This document shows positions 37,665 to 46,261 of a DNA stretch of 64,000 nucleotides, piece after piece. The position numbers and the translations under genes were made by a program. Every line of letters begins with the position of its first letter. Position 1 is the first letter of the stretch. The notes beneath the pieces were generated by a model that worked only from the letters and a program-made list of their open reading frames with translations, ran no database searches and was not told the DNA's origin. Source of the stretch: Caballeronia ptereochthonis (GTDB taxonomy: Bacteria > Pseudomonadota > Gammaproteobacteria > Burkholderiales > Burkholderiaceae); the NCBI RefSeq assembly GCF_001545075.1, contig NZ_FCOB02000001.1, forward strand, positions 357,074 to 421,073. Direction: 5' to 3'.

Positions 37665-39083
37665 TTACTCCTGGAAAAATAGCCAGCCCAGAACGGCGAA
37701 AAGCGGCAGAAGGACGATGCCCGACCACGCGATATAGCCGAAGAAACTCGGCATGCGCACACCGCGCGATTCGGCGATCGCCTTCACCATGAAATTCGGC
37801 GCATTGCCGATATACGTGTTCGCGCCCATGAAGACCGCGCCCGCGGAGATGGCGGCGAGCGTCGTGGCGTCGGTGGTCATGAGCGCGCGGGCATCGCCGC
37901 CCGCGAGATTGAAGAACACGAGATAGGTCGGCGCGTTGTCGAGAAACGAGGACAGGAGGCCCGTCGCCCAGAAATAGGCAATGTCGTTCGGCTTGCCGTT
38001 CGCGTCCGATACCGCGTGCACGATGCCCGCGAACGCGCCCGCCTCGCCCGCGCGCAGGATGGTGATGACCGGCGCGATGGTGACGAAGATGGCCGCGAAG
38101 AGCTTCGCCACTTCCTCGATGGGCGCCCAATCGAACGCGTTGCCGGCGCGCGCGCGTTTCGGCGTGAGCGCGAGCGAAGCCAGCAGCACGGCGACGAGCA
38201 GGACATCGCGCACGAGGTTCTGCAATTGCACCTGGGTGCCGAACACGTCGAATGCGATGCCGGGCTTCCAGATACCGCTCATCAGCACCAGCGCGACGAT
38301 CGCCGCGAGCAGCGCGAAGTTGATCTTGCCGTCGATGCCGAGCGGCGGCGTGTCCGGCGTCGGGTCGAGGAACGCGCTTCTGGCGTCGTGCCTGCGCCAG
38401 TAGTAGCTGTCGAGCGCATGGAAGATCACGAGCAGCGCGGCGCAGACGAAGAGCATCGGCAGCGCGAGATGCAGCGTCGTCCAGAAGAAGCCGACGCCGT
38501 TCAGAAAGCCCAGGAACAGCGGCGGATCGCCGAGCGGCGTGAGCGAGCCGCCCGCGTTCGCGACGAGAAAGATGAAGAACACGACGACGTGCACCACATG
38601 CTTGCGATTGTCGTTGGCGCGCAAGAGCGGACGAATCAGCAGCATGGCCGCGCCCGTCGTGCCCATGATGCTCGCGAGCGCGGCGCCGAGCGCGAGCAGG
38701 CCGGTATTGAGACGCGGCGAGCCATGCAGATTGCCGCGCACGCAGATGCCGCCCGCGACCGTGAAGAGCGACGCCAGCAGGATGATGAACGGCACGTATT
38801 CTTCGAGCATCGCGTGAACCAGCACGCCGCCTGCCGTGCCGAAGCCGAAGGCGAGCGCGAACGGCGCGAGAAACGCGAGCGCCCACGCCGCCGCGATCTT
38901 GCCGAAGTGGTGATGCCAGAGCTTTGGCGCGACGAGCGGAAAAACAGCGATGGAAAGCAGGATGCCGACGAACGGTATGCCCCACGCCGCCGAAAGCGTC
39001 GCGCCATCGAGCGTCGCCGCCGCGGCGGGCGCATTGACCAGCGCCAGCGCAGCGAACACGGCGCCGGAAACGATACGCCGCAT
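37665..39083 (-). CDS. NhaD-like sodium:proton antiporter (ion transporter superfamily)
   Basis: A 472-residue inner-membrane protein with about twelve hydrophobic segments and an N-terminal signal-like segment (1-22). ANAGGSLTPLGDPPLFLGF, SSFLDNAPTYLVFF and GANTYIGNAPNFMVKA are motifs of the NhaD/CitM-like ion transporter superfamily; the DNAPT and GNAPN repeats mark the two inverted halves. Ion specificity is inferred. The ATG of MRRIVSG was chosen because upstream in-frame sequence overlaps the LutC-like gene. Confidence 0.88.
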   Translation of the reverse strand: MRRIVSGAVFAALALVNAPAAAATLDGATLSAAWGIPFVGILLSIAVFPLVAPKLWHHHFGKIAAAWALAFLAPFALAFGFGTAGGVLVHAMLEEYVPFIILLASLFTVAGGICVRGNLHGSPRLNTGLLALGAALASIMGTTGAAMLLIRPLLRANDNRKHVVHVVVFFIFLVANAGGSLTPLGDPPLFLGFLNGVGFFWTTLHLALPMLFVCAALLVIFHALDSYYWRRHDARSAFLDPTPDTPPLGIDGKINFALLAAIVALVLMSGIWKPGIAFDVFGTQVQLQNLVRDVLLVAVLLASLALTPKRARAGNAFDWAPIEEVAKLFAAIFVTIAPVITILRAGEAGAFAGIVHAVSDANGKPNDIAYFWATGLLSSFLDNAPTYLVFFNLAGGDARALMTTDATTLAAISAGAVFMGANTYIGNAPNFMVKAIAESRGVRMPSFFGYIAWSGIVLLPLFAVLGWLFFQE

Positions 39084-39088
39084 CGTGC

Positions 39089-39760
39089 TCAGGCTCCGCG
39101 CACGACGATCACATGCACGCGATACGGCCCGTGTGCCCCGAGCACGATGGTCTGTTCGATGTCCCCGGTGCGCGACGGCCCCGACACGAAGTTCACCGCG
39201 CGCGGCAGCTCGCCCCGCTCCGCGCGCATGAGCGCGAAGGCGTCCTCGTGCGCCGCGACGATGCGCGACGCCGGCACGATCGCGATATGCGTCTGCGGCA
39301 GGAGCGCGCCGGAGGCGGGCGTGTCCGCGCCGGACAGCAGCACGAGCGAACCGGTTTCGGCCGTCGCGCAGAAGCAGCCCGTGATGCCGACGAGATCGGC
39401 GTCGGCCGGTTTGCGCAGCGCGGCCTGAATGCCCGCTTCGGTCCAGCACAGACCGCCGAGCGCGGGCCAGGTGACGACATCGGTCGGGAGATTCAGCGAC
39501 TGGAGATAGCGCGCGGCTTCGGCGGGGGCATCGGCGAGCGCCTCCACTTCGGCGACGGTGGTGGACAGACGCTCCGCCTCCAGCCTGAAGCGCGCGATGA
39601 GTTCGTCGCGCGTCCGCGGCAGCGGCGGACGCGGCCCCGCCGGATGGCGCTCCACATACTCCTGCGCCGCCGCGCGCTCGGCGTCGGTCGGTGCGCCGCG
39701 GCGGCCCTGCGCACTGCGTATGCGCGCGAGAATATTGCGGCGCGCGGCCGATGTATCCAT
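39089..39760 (-). CDS. LutC-like LUD-domain protein (orphan)
   Basis: A 223-residue LUD-domain (DUF162) protein. ITGCFCATAETGSLVLLSG and NFVSGPSRTGDIEQTIVLGAHGP are family blocks; the second is the usual LutC C-terminal signature. LutC normally works with the iron-sulfur protein LutB and the CCG-domain protein LutA in lactate oxidation, but here no lutA/lutB adjoins. A full lut operon lies 4 kb away. It precedes the antiporter by 5 bases, so the two are probably cotranscribed. Confidence 0.88.
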   Translation of the reverse strand: MDTSAARRNILARIRSAQGRRGAPTDAERAAAQEYVERHPAGPRPPLPRTRDELIARFRLEAERLSTTVAEVEALADAPAEAARYLQSLNLPTDVVTWPALGGLCWTEAGIQAALRKPADADLVGITGCFCATAETGSLVLLSGADTPASGALLPQTHIAIVPASRIVAAHEDAFALMRAERGELPRAVNFVSGPSRTGDIEQTIVLGAHGPYRVHVIVVRGA

Positions 39761-39892
39761 GGTGCCGTCCTCGTGAATGCGTGCTTGGGTGCGTGCGCCG
39801 AATCGGTCAGCGACGCGTCCGAATTATAGCGAGCGAGATTCGCGCGCGAACCCCGGCCGGACGGCATAGGCCGAACGCACGAGCGCCATGTC

Positions 39893-39937
39893 GTCGACCT
39901 TGTCGACCTCGTCGGCCTCGTCTGCCTCGTTGACCGG
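39893..39937. repeat. Degenerate 9-bp tandem repeat after pncB
   Basis: Five 9-bp units (GTCGACCTT, GTCGACCTC, GTCGGCCTC, GTCTGCCTC, GTTGACCGG) abut the pncB stop codon. On the minus strand they read, in the pncB frame after the stop, as a Glu/Ala-Val/Asp three-residue repeat. Confidence 0.75.
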
Positions 39938-41128
39938 TCAGCTTTCGTCGGCGGGCTGCTCGATGCCGAATACCTGGCGCAAATAGGCGAGATATGCCTT
40001 GTCGTCGCACATGTTCTTGCCGGGCGAATCCGATAGCTTCGCGACAGGCTGGCCGTTGCAGCGGACCATCTTGATGACGATCTGCAGCGGCTGATAGCCG
40101 AGATCGTTCGTTAGATTGGTGCCGACGCCGAACGCGAGCTGGCAGCGCCCGCGGAAACGTTCATACAGTTGCATCACCCTGGGGATGTCGAGCGCGTCGG
40201 AGAAGACGAGGATCTTCGTGCGCGGGTCGCAGCGGTTCTCCTCGTAATGCCGGATGAGGCGCTCGCCCCAGTCGAAGGGATCGCCGGAATCGTGTCGCGC
40301 GCCGTCGAAGAGCTTGCAGAAGTACATGTCGAAGTCGCGCAGGAACGCCTTCATGCCGTAGACGTCCGACAGTGCGATCCCGAGGTCGCCGCGATATTCC
40401 TTCGCCCACATTTCGAAGCCGAAGATCTGCGAGTCGCGCAGGCGCGGACCGAGCGCCTGGCACGCCTGCAGATACTCGTGCGCCATCGTGCCGAGGGGCC
40501 GCAAGCCGTGCTTCATCGCGTAGAAGACGTTGCTCGTGCCGGCGAACTGCGCGCCGAGCCGTTCCTTGAGCGTCAGCACGACCTCCTCGTGCCACTGCTT
40601 CGAGAAGCGGCGGCGCGTGCCGTAATCGGCGATCTTGCAGTCGGAATACTCGGGCGGCGTGGCGAGCAGCTTGATCTTCTCGCGCAGGCGCTCGCGGCCG
40701 GTTTCGTACTCGGGCTTGCGCTGCGTGTTGCGGAAATAGACTTCGTTGACGATCGCGAGCACCGGGATCTCGAAGAGGATCGTGTGCAGCCACGGCCCCT
40801 CGATGTCGATATCGATCTCACCGTTGTTCTTCGGCGAGGGCGAGATGCGGATGGACTTCTCGTTCAGATGAAAGAGCGCGAGGAAGTCGATGAAATCGCT
40901 CTTGATGAAGCGCATGCGCCGCAGGTACTCCAGCTCCTCTTCCTTGAAGCGCAGGTTGCAGAGCTGGCGGACCTCGTCGCGAATCTCGTCGATGTACGGC
41001 ACGAGGTCGACCTTCGGCGTGCGGCAGCGGAAGCGATACTCGACATGGGCCGCGGGAAAATGATGCAGGACGACCTGCATCATCGTGAACTTGTAGAGGT
41101 CGGTATCGAGCAGCGAATTGATGATCAT
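39938..41128 (-). CDS. pncB: Nicotinate phosphoribosyltransferase
   Basis: A 396-residue enzyme of the Preiss-Handler NAD salvage pathway making nicotinate mononucleotide. [21 protein letters not shown] at the N-terminus ([11 protein letters not shown]), [22 protein letters not shown] with the phosphoacceptor-histidine region, and [15 protein letters not shown] are clear family blocks. ATG of MIINSLL chosen; a few upstream codons are possible. A TATAAG box on the minus strand (41191-41196) could be its -10 element. Confidence 0.96.
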   Translation of the reverse strand: MIINSLLDTDLYKFTMMQVVLHHFPAAHVEYRFRCRTPKVDLVPYIDEIRDEVRQLCNLRFKEEELEYLRRMRFIKSDFIDFLALFHLNEKSIRISPSPKNNGEIDIDIEGPWLHTILFEIPVLAIVNEVYFRNTQRKPEYETGRERLREKIKLLATPPEYSDCKIADYGTRRRFSKQWHEEVVLTLKERLGAQFAGTSNVFYAMKHGLRPLGTMAHEYLQACQALGPRLRDSQIFGFEMWAKEYRGDLGIALSDVYGMKAFLRDFDMYFCKLFDGARHDSGDPFDWGERLIRHYEENRCDPRTKILVFSDALDIPRVMQLYERFRGRCQLAFGVGTNLTNDLGYQPLQIVIKMVRCNGQPVAKLSDSPGKNMCDDKAYLAYLRQVFGIEQPADES

Positions 41129-41432
41129 GGTTCTGACTGGAACATCCACGCGAAGAGGCCGCGCGCCGATTCGAGCCCGCGTGCCCTTACCTTATAGTGT
41201 CTTTATGATGCCTTCAGGGCCATGTTACCCGAATGTACGGATACGCATTACGCATGCCTCGCCCTTTTACCAAGGACGCATACATACATCACGAATCGAT
41301 ATAAAGCGCGCTTCGCGGCGCTCGCGTCCCCTTTTCTCATTACGCTACAATACGCGTTTCGGCAAGCGCACCTCCCGGCCCATGCAGCCGCCCAGGGCGC
41401 CGCCCCCACGAATTTCGCATGCAGGAGCCTGA
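41129..41432. other. Intergenic region between divergent pncB and fdxA
   Basis: No gene is evident in these 304 bases. A TATAAG (minus, 41191-41196) could serve pncB and a TACAAT (plus, 41346-41351) could serve fdxA, both without a clear -35 box. Confidence 0.5.
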
Positions 41433-41756
41433 ATGACTCACGTTGTGACCGAAAGCTGCATCAAGTGCAAGTTCACCGATTGTGTGGACGTGTGCCCGGT
41501 GGACTGCTTCCGCGAAGGTCCCAACTTTCTCGCGATCGATCCGGACGAGTGCATCGACTGCGCCGTGTGCGTGGCCGAATGCCCGGTCAATGCGATCTAC
41601 GCCGAAGAAGACGTTCCCACCGATCAGCAGCACTTCACCGAACTGAACGCCGAGCTCTCGCGCAACTGGCCGAGCATCACCAAGACCAAGGCGCCGCTGC
41701 CCGAGTCGGACGAGTTCAAGGACGTGAAGGACAAGCTCAATCTGCTGGAGCGCTGA
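41433..41756 (+). CDS. fdxA: Seven-iron ferredoxin FdxA
   Basis: A 107-residue soluble electron carrier with [3Fe-4S] and [4Fe-4S] clusters. The first ligand set is in ESCIKCKFTDCVDVCPVDCF and the second in ECIDCAVCVAECPVNAIY, the pattern of Azotobacter-type FdI/FdxA proteins. A GGAG site lies 5 bases before the ATG. The C-terminal half is the acidic FdxA extension. Redox partner unknown. Confidence 0.95.
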   Translation: MTHVVTESCIKCKFTDCVDVCPVDCFREGPNFLAIDPDECIDCAVCVAECPVNAIYAEEDVPTDQQHFTELNAELSRNWPSITKTKAPLPESDEFKDVKDKLNLLER

Positions 41757-41825
41757 TTCGCGCAGGAGCGAGCCGCCGCGCCGGACTGTTCGACGCAAAA
41801 AATTGTATTGAATGACGATTCGGCG

Positions 41826-41854
41826 TTGACACGCTAGCAACGGCTCCCTATAAT
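41826..41854 (+). promoter_or_regulatory. Consensus sigma-70 promoter for the tRNA-Asn array
   Basis: Perfect TTGACA (41826-41831) and TATAAT (41849-41854) with a 17-base spacer, 22 bases before the first tRNA-Asn. Confidence 0.9.
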
Positions 41855-41876
41855 TTCGCTTCTCTGCTGTAGATGT

Positions 41877-41952
41877 TCCCCGATAGCTCAGTCGGTAGAG
41901 CGCCGGACTGTTAATCCGTAGGTCCCTGGTTCGAGCCCAGGTCGGGGAGCCA
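41877..41952 (+). tRNA. tRNA-Asn (GTT), copy 1
   Basis: A 76-base cloverleaf with encoded CCA. Acceptor stem TCCCCGA/TCGGGGA, D-loop AGTCGGTA, anticodon GTT at 41910-41912 in CTGTTAA, and T-loop GGTTCGAGCC. Confidence 0.97.
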
Positions 41953-41974
41953 AAGTCTCAGCAAGACGGTTTCA

Positions 41975-42004
41975 AAAAAACCCAGTCGCCCGGCTGGGTT
42001 TTTT
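41975..42004 (+). terminator. Terminator after tRNA-Asn copy 1
   Basis: Arms AAAAAACCCAG (41975-41985) and CTGGGTTTTTT (41994-42004) around TCGCCCGG, with the U-run in the right arm. Confidence 0.85.
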
Positions 42005-42031
42005 ATCTCAGTTGCAGATGTTTTCAGTTGT

Positions 42032-42107
42032 TCCCCGATAGCTCAGTCGGTAGAGCGCCGGACTGTTAATCCGTAGGTCCCTGGTTCGAGCCCAGGTCGG
42101 GGAGCCA
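42032..42107 (+). tRNA. tRNA-Asn (GTT), copy 2
   Basis: Identical in all 76 bases to copy 1, with encoded CCA. No recognisable promoter in the spacer before it. Confidence 0.97.
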
Positions 42108-42129
42108 AAGTCTCAGCAAGACGGTTTCA

Positions 42130-42159
42130 AAAAAACCCAGTCGCCCGGCTGGGTTTTTT
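42130..42159 (+). terminator. Terminator after tRNA-Asn copy 2
   Basis: Exact repeat of the hairpin after copy 1. Confidence 0.85.
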
Positions 42160-42186
42160 ATCTCAGTTGCAGATGTTTTCAGTTGT

Positions 42187-42262
42187 TCCCCGATAGCTCA
42201 GTCGGTAGAGCGCCGGACTGTTAATCCGTAGGTCCCTGGTTCGAGCCCAGGTCGGGGAGCCA
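42187..42262 (+). tRNA. tRNA-Asn (GTT), copy 3
   Basis: Identical in all 76 bases to copies 1 and 2, with encoded CCA. Confidence 0.97.
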
Positions 42263-42277
42263 AAAAATTTCGAATCG

Positions 42278-42306
42278 AAAAGCCCAGTCGCGTGACTGGG
42301 CTTTTT
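42278..42306 (+). terminator. Terminator after tRNA-Asn copy 3
   Basis: Arms AAAAGCCCAGTC and GACTGGGCTTTT around a GCGT loop, continuing into a T-run. It is related to but distinct from the first two terminators. Confidence 0.9.
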
Positions 42307-42486
42307 GTTTTTGCGCGCTCGTCGCTAGTCGGAAACCTGCGACACCCGCTCTCTCCCGCCTCAAGAAGTGCGCCCGGAATCCCTTCGGTTTCCTCGAGCC
42401 CGGTCATCCAAGCAAACTTCGATTATCCGTTTGTATAATTTTAGGACGTTGATGAAAGCCGGCGATTGAATGCGAAGGAGAAAGAA

Positions 42487-43389
42487 ATGCGCTGGGTGGT
42501 GTTATTGATCTTCATCGCTTGCGCGGCTTACACGCACTGGCGCGGCAAGATCCGGCACGGCTTCTTCCGGCAGCTTTCAGATCACTCGACGTTCATGTCA
42601 CCGCTGAACACCTTCGTCTATCTGTTCTCGCGCGTGCCGTCCACGCCCTACCTTCCGCCGTCGCTTTTTCCTGAACTCGCACCGATCAAGGCGCACTGGG
42701 AAACCATCCGCGCCGAGGCCGTCGCGCTGCACGAGGCGAGCAAGATCCAGGCGGCGGGCAAATACAACGACATCGGCTTCAATTCGTTCTTCCGGCGCGG
42801 CTGGCGGCGCTTCTACCTGAAATGGTATGACCGCCCGCATCCGTCCGCCGCGGCGATGTGCCCGCAAACGCTCTCGATCCTGCAGAACATTCCGACGGTC
42901 AAGGCGGCCATGTTCGCGATGCTCCCGCCCGGCGGCACGCTCACGCTGCATCGCGATCCGTATGCGGGATCGCTGCGTTATCACCTCGGGCTCGTCACGC
43001 CGAACGATGACCGCTGCGCGATCATCGTCGATGGCGAACGCTATTCGTGGCGCGACGGCGAGGAAGTCGTGTTCGACGAAACCTATCTGCACTGGGCCGA
43101 GAACAAGACCGACAAGGACCGCATCATCCTGTTCTGCGACATCGAGCGGCCGATGAAATACCGCTGGGCACAGGCCGTCAACCATGCGGTCGGCGGCTTT
43201 CTGATGCGCGCCGCCGCGTCGCCGAACGAGGTCGGGGACCGCACGGGCGGCCTGAATCGCGCGTTCAAGTATCTCTATTCGATCCGGCTCGTCGGCAAGC
43301 GGCTGAAGGCGTGGAACCGGACCGTCTACTACATCGTCAAGTGGCTGCTGTTCGGCGGCATCGCCGTGGCGATCTTCTGGAAGCACTGA
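42487..43389 (+). CDS. lpxO: Lipid A 2-hydroxylase LpxO (Asp/Asn beta-hydroxylase family)
   Basis: A 300-residue Fe(II)/2-oxoglutarate dioxygenase that probably hydroxylates the secondary acyl chain of lipid A. Iron ligands are suggested by HRDP in TLTLHRDPYAGSLRYHLGL and the later histidine in DETYLHWAEN. Membrane segments are at the extreme N-terminus (about 2-15) and C-terminus (about 278-298), as in LpxO. The ATG at 42487 is chosen because AAGGAG lies 7 bases upstream; a TTG before it lacks this. TATAAT at 42434-42439 is a possible -10 box. Confidence 0.9.
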   Translation: MRWVVLLIFIACAAYTHWRGKIRHGFFRQLSDHSTFMSPLNTFVYLFSRVPSTPYLPPSLFPELAPIKAHWETIRAEAVALHEASKIQAAGKYNDIGFNSFFRRGWRRFYLKWYDRPHPSAAAMCPQTLSILQNIPTVKAAMFAMLPPGGTLTLHRDPYAGSLRYHLGLVTPNDDRCAIIVDGERYSWRDGEEVVFDETYLHWAENKTDKDRIILFCDIERPMKYRWAQAVNHAVGGFLMRAAASPNEVGDRTGGLNRAFKYLYSIRLVGKRLKAWNRTVYYIVKWLLFGGIAVAIFWKH

Positions 43390-43392
43390 GAC

Positions 43393-43986
43393 TCAGGCGA
43401 GCCACACGACCGTCAGCGAGCGCACGCCCTGAGCGCCGCGGATCAGCACGCCTTCGATATCCGCCGTCGCCGACGGCCCGGTCACGAGCACCGCATAGCG
43501 CGCCGATTTGAAATCCGGCCGGCGATACGCCTGCTGCAAGCCTTCGATGAGCTGAGCCGGATCGAGCAGCACGACGAGATGCTGCGCGAGGTAGCCGATC
43601 GAATTCACGACGTACTCTTCCTCGCTGAACCAGACCGACCCCGTTTCGGCGACGCCGAAGCGCCCTCTCACGACGCCCACATCGACGTCCTGAAGCGACG
43701 CCGGCACGGTATCGCGCGAAAGCGGCCGCGTGCCGTCGACGCCCGGCACCGCCGAGGCGATGACCGCCGCATCGGGAAAGCGCGAGGCGATGAGCGCGTT
43801 CACGTCATCGTGACTGCGCGCCTCGACGCAGGTTCCGCCCATCGCCGTGAGCGCGGTGGTGAAGCGCGTCCGCAGATCGCCTTCGGGCGCGGGGAATATC
43901 GGCACGTCGGGACGCGGACGAGACGCGGGCTGCGCCGCGCGGATCTTCGAGAGAAAGGCTTCGCGGGTCGTCATTTGGCGGCTCAT
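43393..43986 (-). CDS. lutC: Lactate utilization protein LutC
   Basis: A 197-residue LUD-domain subunit of the LutABC L-lactate oxidation complex. FGVAETGSVWFSEEEY and VLVTGPSATADIEGVLIRGAQG are the family blocks. Its ATG overlaps the lutB stop (ATGA), fixing the start and implying coupling. It is the last gene of the operon and converges on lpxO with a 3-base gap. Confidence 0.93.
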   Translation of the reverse strand: MSRQMTTREAFLSKIRAAQPASRPRPDVPIFPAPEGDLRTRFTTALTAMGGTCVEARSHDDVNALIASRFPDAAVIASAVPGVDGTRPLSRDTVPASLQDVDVGVVRGRFGVAETGSVWFSEEEYVVNSIGYLAQHLVVLLDPAQLIEGLQQAYRRPDFKSARYAVLVTGPSATADIEGVLIRGAQGVRSLTVVWLA

Positions 43987-45374
43987 TTGGCAGACGAGCG
44001 GTTTTTCCTGTACCACTCATGGAAGGTTTTGGCGGGGGCTTCGGGCAAGTCGCGCTGGCGTCCCCAGATATTGAGCGGGTTGTACAGCACGAAGTTGGGC
44101 AGGCGCTTGAGCGCGCCGCCAAGCGAGGCGACCGTCGCACGGTAAAGCGTCGGGCTCGCAAGAAGACGCCCCGCCATCTTCAGCACTTCCTGCTTCACGA
44201 ACGGCACTTCGTGGCGCTCGGCGATCACCGCCCGCCACTTGTAGATCTGCTCGTGGATGTTCACCTTCACCGGGCATACGTTGGTGCAGCTGCCGTTCAT
44301 CGTCGAGGCGAACGGCAGGCTGCTGTAGCGCTTCAGATCGTAGGTCGGATTGATGATCGCGCCGATCGGCCCGGAATACGTGCCGCCGTACGACAGGCCG
44401 CCGCTGCGCCGGTACACCGGGCAGGTGTTCATGCACGCGCCGCAGCGGATGCACTTGAGCGAGTACCAGAAGTCGTCCATCGCGAGGCGCTCGGAGCGGC
44501 CGTTGTCGACGAGGATGAAGTGCATCTCCGTACCGGGCCGCGGCGCGCGAAAGTGCGACGTGTATTGCGTGATCGGCGAGCCGAGCGCGCTTCTCGACAG
44601 CATGCGCACGAACACGCCGAGATCGGCGATGGTCGGAATCAGCTTCTCGATGCCGATCGACGCGATATGCAGCGGCGGCACGTTGGCCGACAGATCCGCG
44701 TTGCCCTCGTTCGTGCAGACGACCACCGTGCCCGCCTCCGCCACCGCGAAATTGCAGCCGGTCATGCCCGCCGTCCGCTCGCGCACGAAATACGGCCGCG
44801 TATTCATGCGCTGGCTTTCGGCGAGATAGTGAATGTCGCTGTTCTTCGGATCGGTGCCGATGGTGCGCCCGAACAGCTCGGCCACGTCCGCGCGCAGCTT
44901 GTGCACGGCCGGCACGACCATATGGCTCGGGTCCTGATGATCGAGCTGCTGGATGCGCTCGCCGAGATCCGTTTCCATCACCGTGATGCCGCGCGGCTCC
45001 AGATAGTCGCGCATGTAGCACTCGTCGGTGAGCATCGACTTGCTCTTGACGAGCGCGGTCATGCCGCGCTCGCTCATTAGCTTGTAGACGAGCTCGTTGT
45101 GCTCCTGGGCGTCGGCCGCGAAATGCACGACGACGCCATTCCTCTCCGCCTGATCGACGAACTGCGCGATGTAGTCCGCGAGATTGGACAGCGTGTGCTC
45201 CTTGATGCCCGAGGCGAGATTGCGCAGCGTCTCCCATTCGGGCATCCCGTGCGCCTGCGCGTCGCGCTTCGTGCGCAAGTCCCACAGACGCCTGTCGTGG
45301 AACGCGACGTGATCCGGCTTCTGAAGAAACGCGCCGGCCGCCTTTGCGTGGTCGATCCGAATCGTCTTGCTCAT
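43983..45374 (-). CDS. lutB: Lactate utilization iron-sulfur protein LutB
   Basis: A 463-residue subunit with an N-terminal LUD domain (ATGC-like MTGCNFAVAEAGTVVV, about 204-219) and a ferredoxin region: CIRCGACMNTC (Cys308, 311, 314, 318) and CTNVCPVKVN (Cys363, 367). This fits the electron-transfer subunit of LutABC. The start ATG overlaps the lutA stop (ATGA). C-terminal DUF3390-type helices include a segment ending NIWGRQRDLPEAP. Confidence 0.95.
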   Translation of the reverse strand: MSKTIRIDHAKAAGAFLQKPDHVAFHDRRLWDLRTKRDAQAHGMPEWETLRNLASGIKEHTLSNLADYIAQFVDQAERNGVVVHFAADAQEHNELVYKLMSERGMTALVKSKSMLTDECYMRDYLEPRGITVMETDLGERIQQLDHQDPSHMVVPAVHKLRADVAELFGRTIGTDPKNSDIHYLAESQRMNTRPYFVRERTAGMTGCNFAVAEAGTVVVCTNEGNADLSANVPPLHIASIGIEKLIPTIADLGVFVRMLSRSALGSPITQYTSHFRAPRPGTEMHFILVDNGRSERLAMDDFWYSLKCIRCGACMNTCPVYRRSGGLSYGGTYSGPIGAIINPTYDLKRYSSLPFASTMNGSCTNVCPVKVNIHEQIYKWRAVIAERHEVPFVKQEVLKMAGRLLASPTLYRATVASLGGALKRLPNFVLYNPLNIWGRQRDLPEAPAKTFHEWYRKNRSSAK

Positions 45375-46126
45375 GCGCGCGCTCCGTTCAGAACTTGCGC
45401 GATATGGATGAAGCGGAGATCGTGTCCGATGCCGACCTTCATCCGTTCGGCGCAGCCTTGCTGATGCATCAGGCACGACATGTCGCCCGACACGATGTAC
45501 TCCGCGCCCGCGCCGAGATGATCGCGCACCTTGTCCTGGCCCATGCGCACCGAGACGGCCTCCTCCGTCACCGAGAACGTGCCGCCGAAGCCGCAGCATT
45601 CGTCGGGACGCGCGGGCGTGACGAACTCGATGCCCTTCACGCCTTCGAGCAGCGCGCGCGGCTTCGAATACGGCGTGCCCGCGACTTCCGAGTTCGAGGT
45701 CTCGCGCAGATGCCGCACCGCGCTGCAGCTGTTGTGCAGCCCGACCCTGTGCGGAAACTCGGCCCAAGGAAACTCGCGCACTTCGAGCACGTCGTGCAGG
45801 AATTCGACGAGCTCGTAAGTATTGCGGCGAACCTTCTGCACGGCGCTCGTCTGCTCGATCGCGGTGAAATGCTCTCGCACGTGATGCACGCAGCTCGCCG
45901 ACGGCCCGACGACATAGTCGTAGTCGGCGAAATTGCGGGCGAACACGCGCTCGGCGCCGGCGGCTTCCTTGTGCGCGCCGCTATTGGCCATCGGCTGGCC
46001 GCAGCAGGTCTGCTCCTGCGGATAGTCGACTTCCAGCCCCAGGCGCTCGAGCAACTCCAGCGTGGCGATGCCGACCTGCGGGTAGAAGGCGTCGATGAAA
46101 CAGGGAATGAACAAGGCGACTTTCAT
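45371..46126 (-). CDS. lutA: Lactate utilization protein LutA (CCG-domain)
   Basis: A 251-residue protein with two CCG domains, the first around CCGQPMANSGAHKEA and the second around ECCGFGGTFSVTEEAVS. Such domains bind iron-sulfur or act as redox sites in the LutABC/GlcF group. It is the first gene of lutABC, divergent from the FadR-type regulator with a 135-base gap that holds a palindromic operator. Confidence 0.95.
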   Translation of the reverse strand: MKVALFIPCFIDAFYPQVGIATLELLERLGLEVDYPQEQTCCGQPMANSGAHKEAAGAERVFARNFADYDYVVGPSASCVHHVREHFTAIEQTSAVQKVRRNTYELVEFLHDVLEVREFPWAEFPHRVGLHNSCSAVRHLRETSNSEVAGTPYSKPRALLEGVKGIEFVTPARPDECCGFGGTFSVTEEAVSVRMGQDKVRDHLGAGAEYIVSGDMSCLMHQQGCAERMKVGIGHDLRFIHIAQVLNGARA

Positions 46127-46164
46127 TGAGGTCCGTTTCGAAGATGGGCAGGGATTTTGGTAAG

Positions 46165-46179
46165 CTTGGTCTGACCAAG
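46165..46179. promoter_or_regulatory. Probable LldR/FadR-type operator
   Basis: Perfect 15-bp palindrome CTTGGTCTGACCAAG in the lutA-lldR intergenic region. The core TTGGT-N3-ACCAA matches the TGGT-N3-ACCA operators known for PdhR/LldR-type GntR regulators. A small inverted repeat AAAGAG-ATGC-CTCTTT follows at 46185-46200. Confidence 0.8.
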
Positions 46180-46261
46180 ACTTTAAAGAGATGCCTCTTT
46201 CGTGTCAAACTCGGGTAATCGCCAGCTTTCGCCGTGTATCTTTCCGAATCTCTTCTGAACG

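Larger units (their letters stand above)
41877..42262 (+). repeat. Tandem 155-bp tRNA-Asn units
   Basis: The three tRNA genes start exactly 155 bases apart (41877, 42032, 42187). Copies 1 and 2 have identical tRNA and identical 79-base spacers, each including a terminator hairpin. The third tRNA is identical but is followed by different sequence. Confidence 0.95.

Noticed and set aside
42198..42407. Minus-strand frame with LAPRPGLEPGTYGLTVRRST-like sequence
   Set aside because: This is the well-known false translation of the reverse strand of tRNA-Asn copy 3, not a protein gene.
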